DNA of 64,000 nt from Rhizophagus irregularis. Its lineage: Eukaryota > Glomeromycota > Glomeromycetes > Glomerales > Glomeraceae. Where the stretch lies: positions 3,720,001-3,784,000 of the forward strand of contig NC_089436.1 of NCBI RefSeq assembly GCF_026210795.1, given 5' to 3'. Positions 22,101 to 33,903 of the stretch are shown here, piece by piece. Made by a program: the position numbers and the translations under genes. Position 1 is the stretch's first letter; each line of letters starts with the position of its first letter. Below the pieces are notes generated by a model that had not been told where the DNA came from, made no database searches, and saw only the letters and a list, made by a program, of their open reading frames with translations.

Positions 22101-23417
22101 AGATATTCAAAAACAACTACTGGTTGCTTCAATTATACTTGGGTCTATTCATTTGAGTTTTGAAATTTGACAATTTATCTATAATCCTATTAAATGGATC
22201 CATGATGCTTGGAATATATTTGGTATATTTGAATGTTTATTTTTAATTTGAATCTTTTTTAATACACTGGTAACTTCTAACAAGTAATTAACTATATTAT
22301 TTAATGTTACAGATATAATTGCATATTTGTTTCCAATATTTACTGCAATTTACTGGATTCAAACAAAAGATAGAAATGTTCATTTACTTTCTTTTTCATG
22401 CTTATTTTTAGATATAAAATTTTTGTTATTCTTTAGAGCATTTGAATCTTTTGGTGTATATTTTACAATAATCATTAGTGTTGCAAAGAAGATTATTTCT
22501 TTTGTAGTGGTTTTATTAATTATTATAATTAGTTTTGCACATGCATTTTATATTCTTTTATCACCAGAAACACCAGAAACTAAAATTTCTTTTGAAACAT
22601 ATACAAATATTAATGATTTAAATAATCCTTGGAATTTAGTCCCTACTTATATTCAAGTATTTGAAAATGGAACTACTAATTCTAATTCATTTATTATTCA
22701 AAAACCCGATGGAAATACAAACATGTTTACAAATTTTAAAATGGCTCTTTTTGCAGTGTATTTATTCTTAACAGGTATGCTGAAAAAAAATTATTCTCAT
22801 TAATATTTTTATAATTAAATATTTTAACAGAATAACATTTATTATAGGTGATTCGAGAGCACTATCCAATTGGACATATAATGATAATTCAACACTTGCA
22901 ATACTGGTAGTCTTATTTTCACTCTTAATTGTAGTATATCTTATGAATTTGTTTATTAGATTACTTAATATAGCAATTGAAAAAGATAAAGTTTCATATT
23001 TAATACAAAAAGCAGAGGTATGATATCATCATCATTTAATATTAAATATTAAATATTATAAAAATTCTAAAATTTTTAAATTTTCTCAGATTATAGCTGA
23101 AATTGAGTTATTTTATTTATTACCACATCAAAGACGTTGGTATGCATGGTTTCCTGAAGTGATGTAAGTAAAATTCTTTTTTTAAATATATAATATATAT
23201 TATATATATGATTGATACTAATAATATTTATTTTTCTAGACATTATTATGCCAGTGTTGATAAAACTCGTGAAAAGATTAAAGAAATGATAAGTAAAGGT
23301 GAATGGAAAACTGAATTCCCAGAACTGAAGCAAAATTTATTAAATGAACTCGCTATTCAATCTGTTGATGAGAATTCCTTACAGCAATTATTAAAAGAAA
23401 TACAGTCTAAATTGTAA
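19113..23417 (+). pseudogene. WD40-like / six-TM ion-channel-like gene, disabled
   Basis: I resolve eight exons: 19113-19500, 19604-19956, 20047-20185, 20257-22222, 22313-22774, 22848-23016, 23090-23163 and 23240-23417. The N-terminal part has WD40-type strands (ISPNGKYLVTYSEEDHSIVGW; NEKFICTRIKDKIIIYS). The C-terminal part has five to six transmembrane segments (about 21640-23000), as in ion-transport/TRP-like channels. After the membrane part comes a helical tail (HQRRWYAWFPEV...). The reading is broken three times: a +1 shift at about 22041, an in-frame TGA at 22168-22170 where Arg is expected between FEI and QFIYNP, and a missing base near 22981 that shifts exon 6. Splicing does not explain these. 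It is a recent pseudogene unless the sequence has errors. A channel role is inferred. Confidence 0.7.
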
Positions 23418-23544
23418 TTATTGTCCAGAATTTCTAGGCTTTTAATGGTTTCTGTTTCTTATAGATATATTTCCAATATATATTATATATTATTTTAAAA
23501 TAAATCACTGGAAATCATAGAGTATTATTTTTATTTATATAAGA

Positions 23545-26500
23545 TCATTCATTTTTAATTATACATTCAAAACACTCAGACTTTTCTTGAACTAAGATTT
23601 CAGACTTTTCCTGAACTATGATTTCAGATTTTACTTGAGCTAAAATTTCAGTAAATTTGTGACTTGTATAATATGCTTGTGGATGAGATTGCATAATAGA
23701 AGTATTTGCTTGTTCTTGTACTAAAGTTTTGTTTGCTTTTACAAATTCAAGCATATCATCTTTTAATTGATTATCAATATTAGATACTAAAAATTTACGT
23801 CCTCCATCCCTATTTATTTTATAATATTTATTAATACATCTAATCCATTCAGATATAATATTTTCGAGCATTTTTATGGTTGGTCTATTGGAGGGATTTG
23901 AATCCCAACATTTTTTCATTAAATCTATATAACATTTTGGAGTATTTTCTATAATTTCGGGACGTTTTCCTCTACAAATATCCAAGATAAGGAGATGACC
24001 ATGTGCTTCATGATAAAACGGAGGAGTACCTGATGTAAATTCCCACATTATCATTGAAAGACTATAAATATCACTTGCTGGGGTATAGGGTTTGTTTCTT
24101 AATATTTCAGGAGCCATAAAAGGTAAAACTCCATAAATTTCATTAATCTTATTACCAACATCACTAATAGGTTTACATAGTCCTAAATCAATAATAAATA
24201 GCTCATTGTGATTATCTGACATTAAAACATTACCATCATGAAAATCACCATGAGTTAAATTTGATTCATGAATTACTTTAAGTCCTAATATAATTGAATT
24301 CAATAATTGTAACTTGTCTTGCCACTTAAATTTAATTATATCAGACAAACATTTTCTTAAATTTCCTTTTTTTGCATAACTCATTACAATTATATAATTT
24401 AAATTATTTGGATCTTGAGTAATTCCAAAGAATTGAATAAATTTTGAAAATGATTTTTTTTGACAATTATAATGATATTTCCACTATATAGAAGGTAAAA
24501 AAATTAATAAATTTTTTGCAAAAGAAAATAAAATTTGCTATTAAAATAAATACAATACCTCATTCAGAAATTTACTATCTAAACTTGATGAATTATTAAG
24601 TATTTTAAGAATAACCTCATAATATATTTGTCTATTCCATTGTTGATTTTTAAAATTCCAACTATAAATAGGTCCATCTAACCAGATAGCTTTATGGATT
24701 TCACTAAATCCTCCTTTATCATAATAAACAATACTTGCTAATTTATTATAAGGTATCCATTCTAAAACTTCATAACTATTTTTAGCATTTGATTGTGCTT
24801 CTTGAATAAATGTATCAATAAATTCATTTTTACTAGTCCACTTTGAAAAATCTTGTTGAAATCGTCTAGTATTACATTGTTGGCACCACTGATAATCAGT
24901 ATATGGTTGCTTGCATTCATTACATGATTCAACTTCATTTTTAGGATTTACTTTATCATTTTCTGCTGCCTTTTGATACCAATAAAAAGCTTTTTCTAAA
25001 TTCTTTCCTCCTCCTCCAATTTCGTAATATTTGGTTAAAACCTCCATTGCATTAGTATTACCTCTTTCAGCTGCTTTTTGGATCCAATGCAAGGCCTTAA
25101 AAATATTCTTTTCTACCTCTTCTCCTTCTATATAACATATGGCTAAATTAAACATTGCTTTTTCTTCACCATTTTCTGCTACTTTTTGATACCAATGAAT
25201 GGCTTTTACTAAATCCTTTTCTGTTCCTTCTCCATTTTCATAGCATATAGCTAATTTAAACATTGCTTTAATATGATCTTTTTCTGCTGCTTTTTGATAC
25301 CAATGAAAAGCTTTTTCTAAATCCTTTTCTGTTCCTTCTCCATTTCTATATCTATTGGCTAAATTATTCATTGCTTCAATATGATCTTTTTCTGCTGCTT
25401 TTTGATACCAATGAAAGGCTTTTTCTAAATCCTTTTCTGTTCCTTTTCCATTTCTATATCTATTGGCTAACTTATTCATTGCTTCAATATGATCTTTTTC
25501 TGCTGCTTTTTGATACCAATGAAAGGCTTTTTCTAAATCCTTTTCTGTTCCTTTTCCATTTCTATATCTATTGGCTAAATTATTCATTGCTTCAATATAA
25601 TCTTTTTCTGCTGCTTTTTGATACCAATGAAAGGCTTTTTCTAAATTCTTTTCTGTTCCTTCTCCATTTTTATAGCATATAGCTAAACTATTCATTGCTT
25701 CAATATGATCTTTTTCTGCTGCTTTTTGATACCAATGAAAGGCATTTACTAAATCCTTTTCTGTTCCTTCTCCATTATAATAGCATATAGCTAAACTAAA
25801 CATTGCTTTTTCTTCACCATTTTCTGCTGCTTTTTGATACCAATGAAAGGCTTTTTCTAAATTCTTTTCTGTTCCTTCTCCATTTTTATAGCATATAGCT
25901 AAACTATTCATTGCTCCAATATGATCTTTTTCTGTTGCTTTTTGATACCAATGAAAGGCATTTACTAAATTCTTTTCTGTTCCCTCTCCAATTTTATAGC
26001 ATATAGCTAAATTATTCATTGCTTCAATATTATCTTTTTCTGCTGCTTTTTGATACCAATAAAAGGCTTTTTCTAAATTCTTTTCTGTTCCTTTTCCATT
26101 TTCATAACATATGGCTAAACTATTCATTGCTTTAATATGATCTTTTTCTGCTGCTTTTTGATACCAATGAAAGGCTTTTTCTAAATTCTTTTCTGTTCCT
26201 TCTCCATTTTTATAACATATGGCTAAATTAAACATTGCATAAGTGTAACCACTTTCTGCTGCTTTTTGATACCAATGAAAAGCCTTTTCTAAATTCTTTT
26301 CTGTTCCTTTTCCATTTTCATAACATATGGCTAAACTATTCATTGCTTTAATATGATCTTTTTCTGCTGCTTTTTGATACCAATGAAAGGCTTTTTCTAA
26401 ATTCTTTTCTGTTCCTTCTCCATTTTTATAACATATGGCTAAATTAAACATTGCATAAGTGTAACCATTTTCTGCTGCTTTTTTATACCAATGAAAGGCT

Positions 26501-26814
26501 TTTCCTAAATTCTTTTCTGTTCCTTCTCCATTTTCATAGCATATAGCTAAACTATTCATTGCTTTATTAATATGATCTATTTCTGCTGCTTCTTGATACC
26601 AATGAAAGGCTTTTTCTAAATCCTTTTCTGTTCCTTCTCCATCTCTGGCTAAATTAAACATTGCTATTTTATCTCCATTTTCTGCTAATTTTTCTAAAGA
26701 ATCAATACATTCTTTACACCCCAATTCTTCAGTAAATGGTTTACAACAATTTTTGGTATTCATTGTATCAGTATCTTTATCTGAGATATTTAAATTAATA
26801 AGTTTAGTTTCCAT
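23545..26814 (-). CDS. Sel1-repeat / zinc-ribbon / protein kinase fusion
   Basis: Two exons, 26814-24559 and 24483-23545, joined in phase 0 across a 75-nt GTATTG...TATAG intron, give 1,064 residues. A short leader is followed by 17 Sel1 repeats of 36 residues (about 30-630), a CX2C...CX2C ribbon (CNECKQ...CQQC) and a kinase domain (about 695-965). Kinase residues seen: glycine loop DKGGFSE (701), Lys737 in VILKIL, Glu752, HGD at 830-832 (Arg of HRD replaced by Gly), DLG at 851-853 and MAPEIL. Key catalytic residues remain, so it is probably active on Ser/Thr or Tyr. The repeats probably scaffold partners. The C-terminus carries three similar SEI/LVQEKSE units. The first repeat is shortened (lacks the ICYKN segment). 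No lesion was seen. Confidence 0.88.
24950..26690 (-). repeat. 108-bp coding tandem repeat array (Sel1)
   Basis: About 17 units of 108 bp encode the Sel1 repeats of the fusion kinase. Neighbouring units are near-identical at the DNA level, including alternating pairs of types, which points to recent unequal exchange. The same unit type occurs at 1-1246. Confidence 0.85.
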
Positions 26815-26891
26815 TTGGTTATAGAAATTTATTTTACCGATAAAAAATTTTTTGAAAAAAAAAAATTATTTTTTTTTTTGTCAATATGCCA

Positions 26892-27977
26892 TGAATGAGT
26901 TACTAAAAAGGAATAATTAACCAAAAGTAGAAGTTACAATTTTTTTCGGGCCATATTTTTCCGATGCACTGATCTACATCAATAACATGTTTTCCATAAT
27001 ATACCAAATTCTTGAAAAAGTTTTCTATTGAAACAGAATTGGTCCGATGTGTCTAATTTCACTGTGTTTTAGTATAGTAAGACATACGCAAATTTTCAAA
27101 CAATTTATGTATTTTAACATCCTATTATTCCTATTATTTAAATAAACTTTAATTAAAAGCATTAAAAGCTCTATTTAAGTAAGATTCATAAAATAAAAAA
27201 AATGTAAATGTAAAATAAACAAGCCTAATTTTTGACAAATTTTTAAGATTATAAGAAAAATTTTTATCAGCATGTTCTTCAATGAAATTGGTAGACAAAA
27301 TAAATGGGTATGAATTGAATATTTTCACAAATAAAACTTATTATACAGGTGTACAAAAATCGTTATACTTAATATAATTGTAATAATTACATTCAATAGT
27401 AATTTTTTTATATTCTCAAAAATTTGACGATACAGTCGACACATAGTATAAAAAAAAATGATTATTATAAATTAAGTGTCCTGTTATACTCGTTATACTC
27501 ACAAATATACTTTTACAAATATACAAATAGTATTAAAAAAAGAATTTTTTTCAAAAAAAATTTTTCTGGATATCATATGCTTAAAAAATAATAAAAGTTA
27601 AATATATGAATTAAATCTATTTTTGATGAAAATATAGATGTCAAAAGTTACAATAAATGAGTTCTAAATTTAGATTGGCCCATATCTGATATGATATTAC
27701 GTAATTCTAATTTTTGTAATTAATTAAATTTGAAAAAATTTGAGAAAATTAATGGTAAATAAGATTATAGGCATTTCTTATCCAATAACGCAAACAACCA
27801 CAATGAAATATAGCCCGAAAAATAAAAATCAACGAAAATTTCTAAATATTCGTCATAACAATGTAAAAATGTAATGCAGATCATTGTATCGGAAATAATA
27901 CGGCCCGAAAAAAATAAATAAATCGTGGTCAACCCTTCCATTTTTGGTTAAAACCTCCCATTTTAGTAACTCATTCA
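26892..27977. mobile_element. Inverted-repeat element of about 1.09 kb
   Basis: The ends pair as TGAATGAGTTACTAAAA, followed by diverged but matching sequence (TTAACCAAAA...; TTTTTTTCGGGCC; a TTTCCGAT-x-CA-x-TGATCT core) over about 110 bp on each side. There is no ORF. I found no clean target duplication. It is a non-autonomous DNA transposon by structure. Confidence 0.65.
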
Positions 27978-30900
27978 ATAATAAATTGAATATCGTGGTT
28001 TTTTTTTAAAAAAAAATTATCCTAAAAAATAATTTTGAATAACCCAATTAATGTGTAAAGGAAAAATTTACTGCGCACATCAAAAATCATTGTAGATAAA
28101 TAATGACTACAGTATTCGGTAGAAATATGTCGTTCATTACACGCCTGTATTTTCATACGTTAAAAAATAACATTAAATCAGATCTTTACTTTTGATTCTC
28201 ACGTTTACTCCAAAAAAAAATTTATAGTTCGTCTGTTATAAATTGTACCAAAATGAAATTGGTACTAGTAAATTAATTAATTAAACTGAACATTTTTAAT
28301 AAATAGCGTCTGCTAAGTCGTAACTAAGAAGAAATTGATGATTTCTTAATAGATTGTGGGCTAGATACTTCTTAGAATCTCTACCTCGTAATATTATCAG
28401 ATCAAAAGTATAACAATTATCAGTTCCTGCTGATGTTCCTTCCAATATACAAGATCATTTAGATAATACATCATTTTCTAATGATGATATCAGAAAATAA
28501 AGAAAATGTCAGGAAGAGTCATAAATTGGATGATGATGGTGGAGGTGTAGATGGTGGAGTTCGTTCAATTGGAATAGTATTTATTTATTCATATGTTTAC
28601 TGTCACCGAATATTCAAAGCAAAGATTTGCGCTACGGTTTTATTTGGATGGTAAGATAATTTAAAATATTAAATAATTGGTTATTTTTATTTCATATATA
28701 TTTGTCTTTTATAGAAGGATAATGAAGGAATTGGCATTTCTTTGGTAGTGTACTTCAAAGTCGAACTAAATCACATCCTGGGTTTACAAATATTTTTCAC
28801 TGTAGATTGAAAAATCTTTATATTCAATAGCTGACATTCAATCTTACTAGATGTTCTCCAAATCTTAGCTTCTATCAACATAAGTTTCGTTAATACATAA
28901 ATTTCCAGTAACTTTTTGTTATATAATTCTAACATATTCAGTAGAATTTATAGTTACTATATATATTTCAAGTTATTGTCTTGGTAGTGGTAATTGGATT
29001 ATTTATTATGGAAGTAAAAAAGGTAAGTTTACCATTATGCAAAATTTGCTTGATTAATTATTTATTTAAAAGATTTATTTTTCATAGATTACCGTAGTGC
29101 CATCATCACTCCATGGTACAAATATATATCCTTCGCTTTTCATTCTTAGCGATTTGCGTGATAAGGATTGAAAACATTCTTATGGAAATTAGAAATTGTG
29201 TTGGTACGATTAACGCAATTTAAGTTTAGCATGATTTATAATATTTTTTAAGATTTTAATCAATCAATTAAATTTATTAGTCAACGCTTAGTTATTCCCA
29301 TATACGATGAATAGAATTATGGATTACGTGATATCCCTTTTATATAATATCTCTTATAACTGAGAAATCTCTCAAATATTCTAATATATCATTTGGGGAG
29401 TGGTATGTTTATTATTATTACAGTATGATAAAAAATTAAGAACCAGATGAAAATTTTTTTTTGCTAAATATTATCTTTATGTCATTAGGATATTTACTGG
29501 GAGATAGCAAAAAATGTACTTGTCAAATAATCCTGACGCCTCATCAAGACATCAAGACATGATTGAGCAGTCGTTATTATACTATACATACAGGAAAAAT
29601 ATCAGAAAACATATGCATTGTCTTTGCAAGTCAACCATTACGTTAACTTTATTAGGAAATGGGGAAATAATTCGAATATTTCAATAATATTTACAGGCTT
29701 AGTATAGTATAATAAGAATAAATTGTTGAAAATATTGTACTGGTTTATCTGAAAATTATATTAATAAAGTGGTTAAGTTTAATATTGTGATTTGTAAATG
29801 AACGAAAGATAATATACGTAAAACTTTGAATGTCTGTCTAACTTTACAGATCAAACCGAAAAAAAAAATTAAAAATTAAAATTATTGTGCATAAAGAAAA
29901 GAATGCTGAAATACTTGTTACATCTTGCTTAAATTTATTTAATTTTTTTTCAATTTTAACTAGACAACCACACTAACCAAGAATTTCAATTTATATTAAA
30001 CAGCTATCCACAAAAAAACACTGATCCAGAGCATAAAAGAATAATTTGTTAATTTTTGCATAAAAGAAAAAAAAGATTTAACGAAACTAATGAAAGAATT
30101 TCATCCTGATCACTGACTATGAAAATTTTTTGCAAATTAATAATAATACAGTATGCAATATAAAATGGATTGATTTGAGACTAGTTTTCAAGGTACCAAT
30201 TAAGTAATACTGATTACTAAAGAATTTTGGCTTTAAGTTTGATATTTTCAAAACCTAAATTACTATTATTGTAGTGTTTATTGAAGAATTTAAATTAATA
30301 AAGCCATCCAATTTGGAGATTTCGATAATTTAATGACTTTATTTTAATGTTGCTTAAAATAAATAAATATAAAATGCAATTGTTAATAACAAACATTACT
30401 TTTAACATTACTATACCATGGGTATGTTGATATGGTACTAAAAAAAGGAAATTTAATTTCCCGCTCTTTGGTTAAAAAAAGACAAACTTACTTTTTATAA
30501 TCCATCAATTCGTTACGAGATATACAGTATGATGGAAAATAATATATTTTGAATAATTTTGGTCGATAAAATTTTTGTAACGTTTAAAGTAAACTTGTCA
30601 AAAATCTACTTATTCACTTTACAATAGGATTTATGAACCGAATAAATTATCACAAATTGTGGACCACACAAATGGCCAAAATTTAGTAATTCGTAATTTG
30701 CACTTGTTGTATTACTTCTTTAATGTTCATAGTGTTAAAAAATAATAAAATTATCTTTTGTTTTACCCCAAGTATTAGTGAAAGATACAAGATTTTTCAG
30801 AAAGATAATTGAAATCAAAGTATTTAATATTTTTTTAGCTATTAAGCTTGTCAAAATTCTTTGAAGGCTTTATATTAGTTTTGTCGCACAATGCACATTT

Positions 30901-31435
30901 GCTGCGGAATTTAATTTAAAATAAAAGTAATAGTACACATAATTTAAGTCTACTAACCGAATTTCATTAAATTTATTTATTAAAAAATATTATGAATTTA
31001 CTTATTAAAGTATATATTACATGAATTGATTTATTAAAAAAGTTATATATATTATACGAATTGATTTATTAAAAAAAATATGTGGGCATAGAATTTCATC
31101 CAAATTTGATTTGAAATATCCTACAATATTAATAAGTTTTTAATCATGTGAAATAAATTTTATTGAATAATTTTATTTTGGTTAGAAATGAAAAAATGTT
31201 TTAAAAAAAATTGTTAAAATGTTGTTTTTTATAAATTTCAAAAAAAAAAATTCTTCTTTTAAGGCCAATTAAATAAAAACGTAAAAAACAATAAATTGAA
31301 TTATTTTAGATGAAAAAAATAAAATAAATTATTTATTTATTTCAAATGAAAATTAAATTATATCTTACCAATACTTTTGTTTCTACAAATAACAGATAAG
31401 TGTTAAAATTTATGGTATATATAATACTTTTAGTA
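27978..31435. other. Intergenic; possible gene relic at 28430-29190
   Basis: The only protein-like signals are short pieces between intron-like GTAAG...TAG sites at about 28430-29190 (such as YSKQRFALRFYLDG and LGSGNWIIYYGSKK). In-frame stops separate them and I recognise no domain. The rest is AT-rich sequence with nothing I can name. Confidence 0.35.
28430..29190 (+). pseudogene. Possible decayed multi-exon gene
   Basis: Short open pieces are separated by intron-like segments: GTAAGATAA...TTTTATAG at 28650-28717 and GTAAGTTT...TTTCATAG at about 29021-29088. Several stops interrupt any continuous reading. The product cannot be identified. This is a weak call based on splice-like spacing and residue composition. 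Confidence 0.22.
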
Positions 31436-31845
31436 AGGGCCGGCCACTAGTCTTAAGGTATGACTCTAGTTTGTATATTCTAAGAAATCGGCCTAGGTCA
31501 ATTAATTTTACATGTATTATAGTTATTAGATTATAGGAGATCGAAACGTTTGGATGTTTAATCAACGGTAAGACGGTAAGTGCTATATGAATATCGGGAG
31601 AATTTCAGCAATTCAATATTTCTCTTAATCCTTACCAAACTATTTATGATATCAGGTGTATATTTACTATATCGAAACCTGATTTCTTATTATTTATTTT
31701 ATCTATATTTTATTTATTATTTTATTTTATTATTATATTTAAATTATATCCATTAATTTTTTCCTATTCTATCTATTTATATTATGTTGTTAATGGTTTG
31801 GAACATTGTTCCTGTTGGTTCGATTCCAACAAGCAACTTCTAAGT
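31436..31845 (+). other. tRNA-like remnants, possibly of a tRNA-derived SINE
   Basis: At 31814-31832 a perfect T-arm (GTTGG TTCGATT CCAAC) carries a consensus pol III B box, GGTTCGATTCC. Only about 30 nt precede it, too few for D and anticodon arms. At 31444-31465, TAGTCTTAAGGTATGACTC resembles an A box with D-arm. Neither piece forms a whole tRNA. Confidence 0.3.
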
Positions 31846-31974
31846 TCTAATATTAGATGTCACGTCTTAGATGACCTTGACATTACTATCATATCTGATC
31901 TACATTACGCGTTTTAATCCAAGAAACATAAAAAAAATAAATAAAAATGTGTTAGCTTTGCTTAATAATACCAT

Positions 31975-32690
31975 TATTGCATTAACAAAAAGAACTTACC
32001 ATAATGTTACATCCAAAAATCGTTCAAAGCATTGTCCAAGAACCTAAAAAATAGAAGAAATTACTGTATGTTAGTACTGTTTCTTAACGACATACCAACC
32101 AAAAGAAACTTATTACTGGTAAGAAATCTGTGTTTTTTATCTAAAAACTTACCGCAAGGAGACATCCAGAAACTATCCTAAAACCTAAAAACAAAAAAAA
32201 GGGGGTTATTAAGTTTAATAGTACTATTAACACCCACCCGAAAGACTTACCATGAACAATTATCAAAGAATCGTCTAAAAATCAAAAAAGAAAGAAGTAA
32301 AAGGTGTTAATGTCGCTATTAATACTACCATATAATCACCCAAAGAAACTTATCGCAAATAATCGTCAAAAAGGCATTTTAATAACGCCATTAATACCCG
32401 AACAAAAGACCTACCGCGAAGGATTATCCAAGAACTATCAAGAATCCTAAAAATAAAAAAAATAGTGACGTTAGTATTACTATTAACATTACCACGAGCT
32501 CAACCGAAAGTCCTTACCATGAAGAGTTATCCAAGAACTGTTAAAGAATCTAAAAAATAGAAAATAATGGCGTTAGTTATTATTTTATAACGCCATTAGC
32601 AATAAATTATATATATATACACTCCATTACCTGCCATTTGCCTAAGAGCCGTTTAAAAACTATCTAAAAACCTAAAAAAGATAAAGAAAT
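31975..32690. repeat. Degenerate minisatellite, about 100-bp period
   Basis: About seven diverged units recur at roughly 100-bp spacing, each starting near CTTACCRYRA and containing TCCAAGAACYRT then CCTAAAAA and an A-rich stretch (starts at about 31997, 32147, 32248, 32347, 32410, 32514). One unit holds CCTAAAAAATAGAAGAAA, almost the same 18 bases as the array at 59.5-60.1 kb. Confidence 0.7.
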
Positions 32691-32793
32691 GGCACGTTAC
32701 TGGTAAACTAGTTAGCTGACAATATTGTCATTGTAACTGGGGATTAACGTAATCATAAAATAAAAAAAGTCTATAAAAAAAATGTTCTAATTA

Positions 32794-33272
32794 TTGCCGT
32801 TTTCAGAAATGTTGGCACTCAGTGTGTCGATCATTTCTCAAATCGAACACACCGAACACACACTGAACACAAACAAAACACAGCAATTAAAATTGCGAAA
32901 AAAAAATTTTTTCCTTTATAAAACAAAAAATTAGACTTCGATAATATATTTTTAGGTAGTGTGCATAAAAAAATGTATAAAAATTATATTATTTATATAT
33001 ATGTATTCACTTGTATTTGCTTGTATTCGCTTATATTCAGTGTGTTCGGTTGTGTTCGGTTGTGTTCGGTGTGTGTTCGGTATAAATTTTAACATTTTCA
33101 ATTTTTTTCATAACTAAAAATTGATAAAAATAGTTTTTATGTAAAACTATATACGCACACTTCAAGTTCTCATAATTTTTTATATGTGTTCACGGTGTGT
33201 TCGGTGTGTTCGGTGTGTTCGTTTTGTAAAAATGATTGACACATTGAGTGCCAACATTTCTGAAAACGGCAA
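32794..33272. mobile_element. TA-flanked inverted-repeat element, 479 bp (Tc1/mariner-type MITE)
   Basis: Inverted ends begin TTGCCGTTTTCAGAAATGTT and run about 45 bp. TA dinucleotides sit directly outside both ends (32792-32793; 33273-33274), the duplication typical of Tc1/mariner. The inside holds arrays of GTGTTCGGT on one arm and the complement on the other, and has no ORF. Confidence 0.8.
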
Positions 33273-33544
33273 TAATCAATTCAAAAAATTAACTTACTAA
33301 ACTGGAGTGCAGCAATGATTAGGAGCTGCGGAGCTGCCATTATTCTGTACGTTGGATTAGCGCAGCTGCTCAATTCTCAAAATGAAAGCCCTGACATAAT
33401 AGGCATTTGACTTGACTTTTCTTCTTTCAGAGCACAGAAAACCGTCAAATATGAGGCCTAACGACTGGCAGCTTTATAGCGAAACATGGTTACTCAGGAA
33501 TCTAATGATATAATTTTTACCTTAAAATCTATATTGTATAAATA

Positions 33545-33899
33545 GTTAGAGTACAAAAAGTTGTCATACAAAAGATTTTTTCCTACGGAGTGGAGAGTAT
33601 AAGATCAAACAAATCATTTATATATTGCTTTTGTGTAATAAATTACTAAACATTTGTTAAATGTAAAAAATAATATATTTCTAATACTTCGCACGCGTTA
33701 TTGCATGATCTCATGTATACATGATCAATAATCATGAGTTATTGAGTCATCTAAAATGAAAATTTTTTTACTGAAGAATCTATATTGATTTGGGAAAATC
33801 AACATGTATAAAAAGCATGATCACATGATCACATAATCAATAATCATCTAAACTCCGTGGAAAAAAATCTTTTGTATGACAATTTTTTTGTACTCTAAC
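33545..33899. mobile_element. Inverted-repeat element, 355 bp
   Basis: Inverted ends begin GTTAGAGTACAAAAA and continue with TTGTCATACAAAAGATTTTT on both sides. AATA flanks both ends (33541-33544; 33900-33903), a possible 4-bp target duplication. It has no ORF and is MITE-like. Confidence 0.7.
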
Positions 33900-33903
33900 A
33901 ATA

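Noticed and set aside
25371-25682. Repetitive plus-strand frame (LFDTNERLFLNPFLF repeats)
   Set aside because: Antisense of the Sel1 repeat array.
24950-26690. CRISPR-like regular repeats
   Set aside because: The 108-bp period is coding (36-residue Sel1 repeats), with no unique spacers.
30000-30120. Possible J-domain fragment (KEFHPDH)
   Set aside because: A single HPD triplet in a short frame with stops on both sides; no helix pattern.
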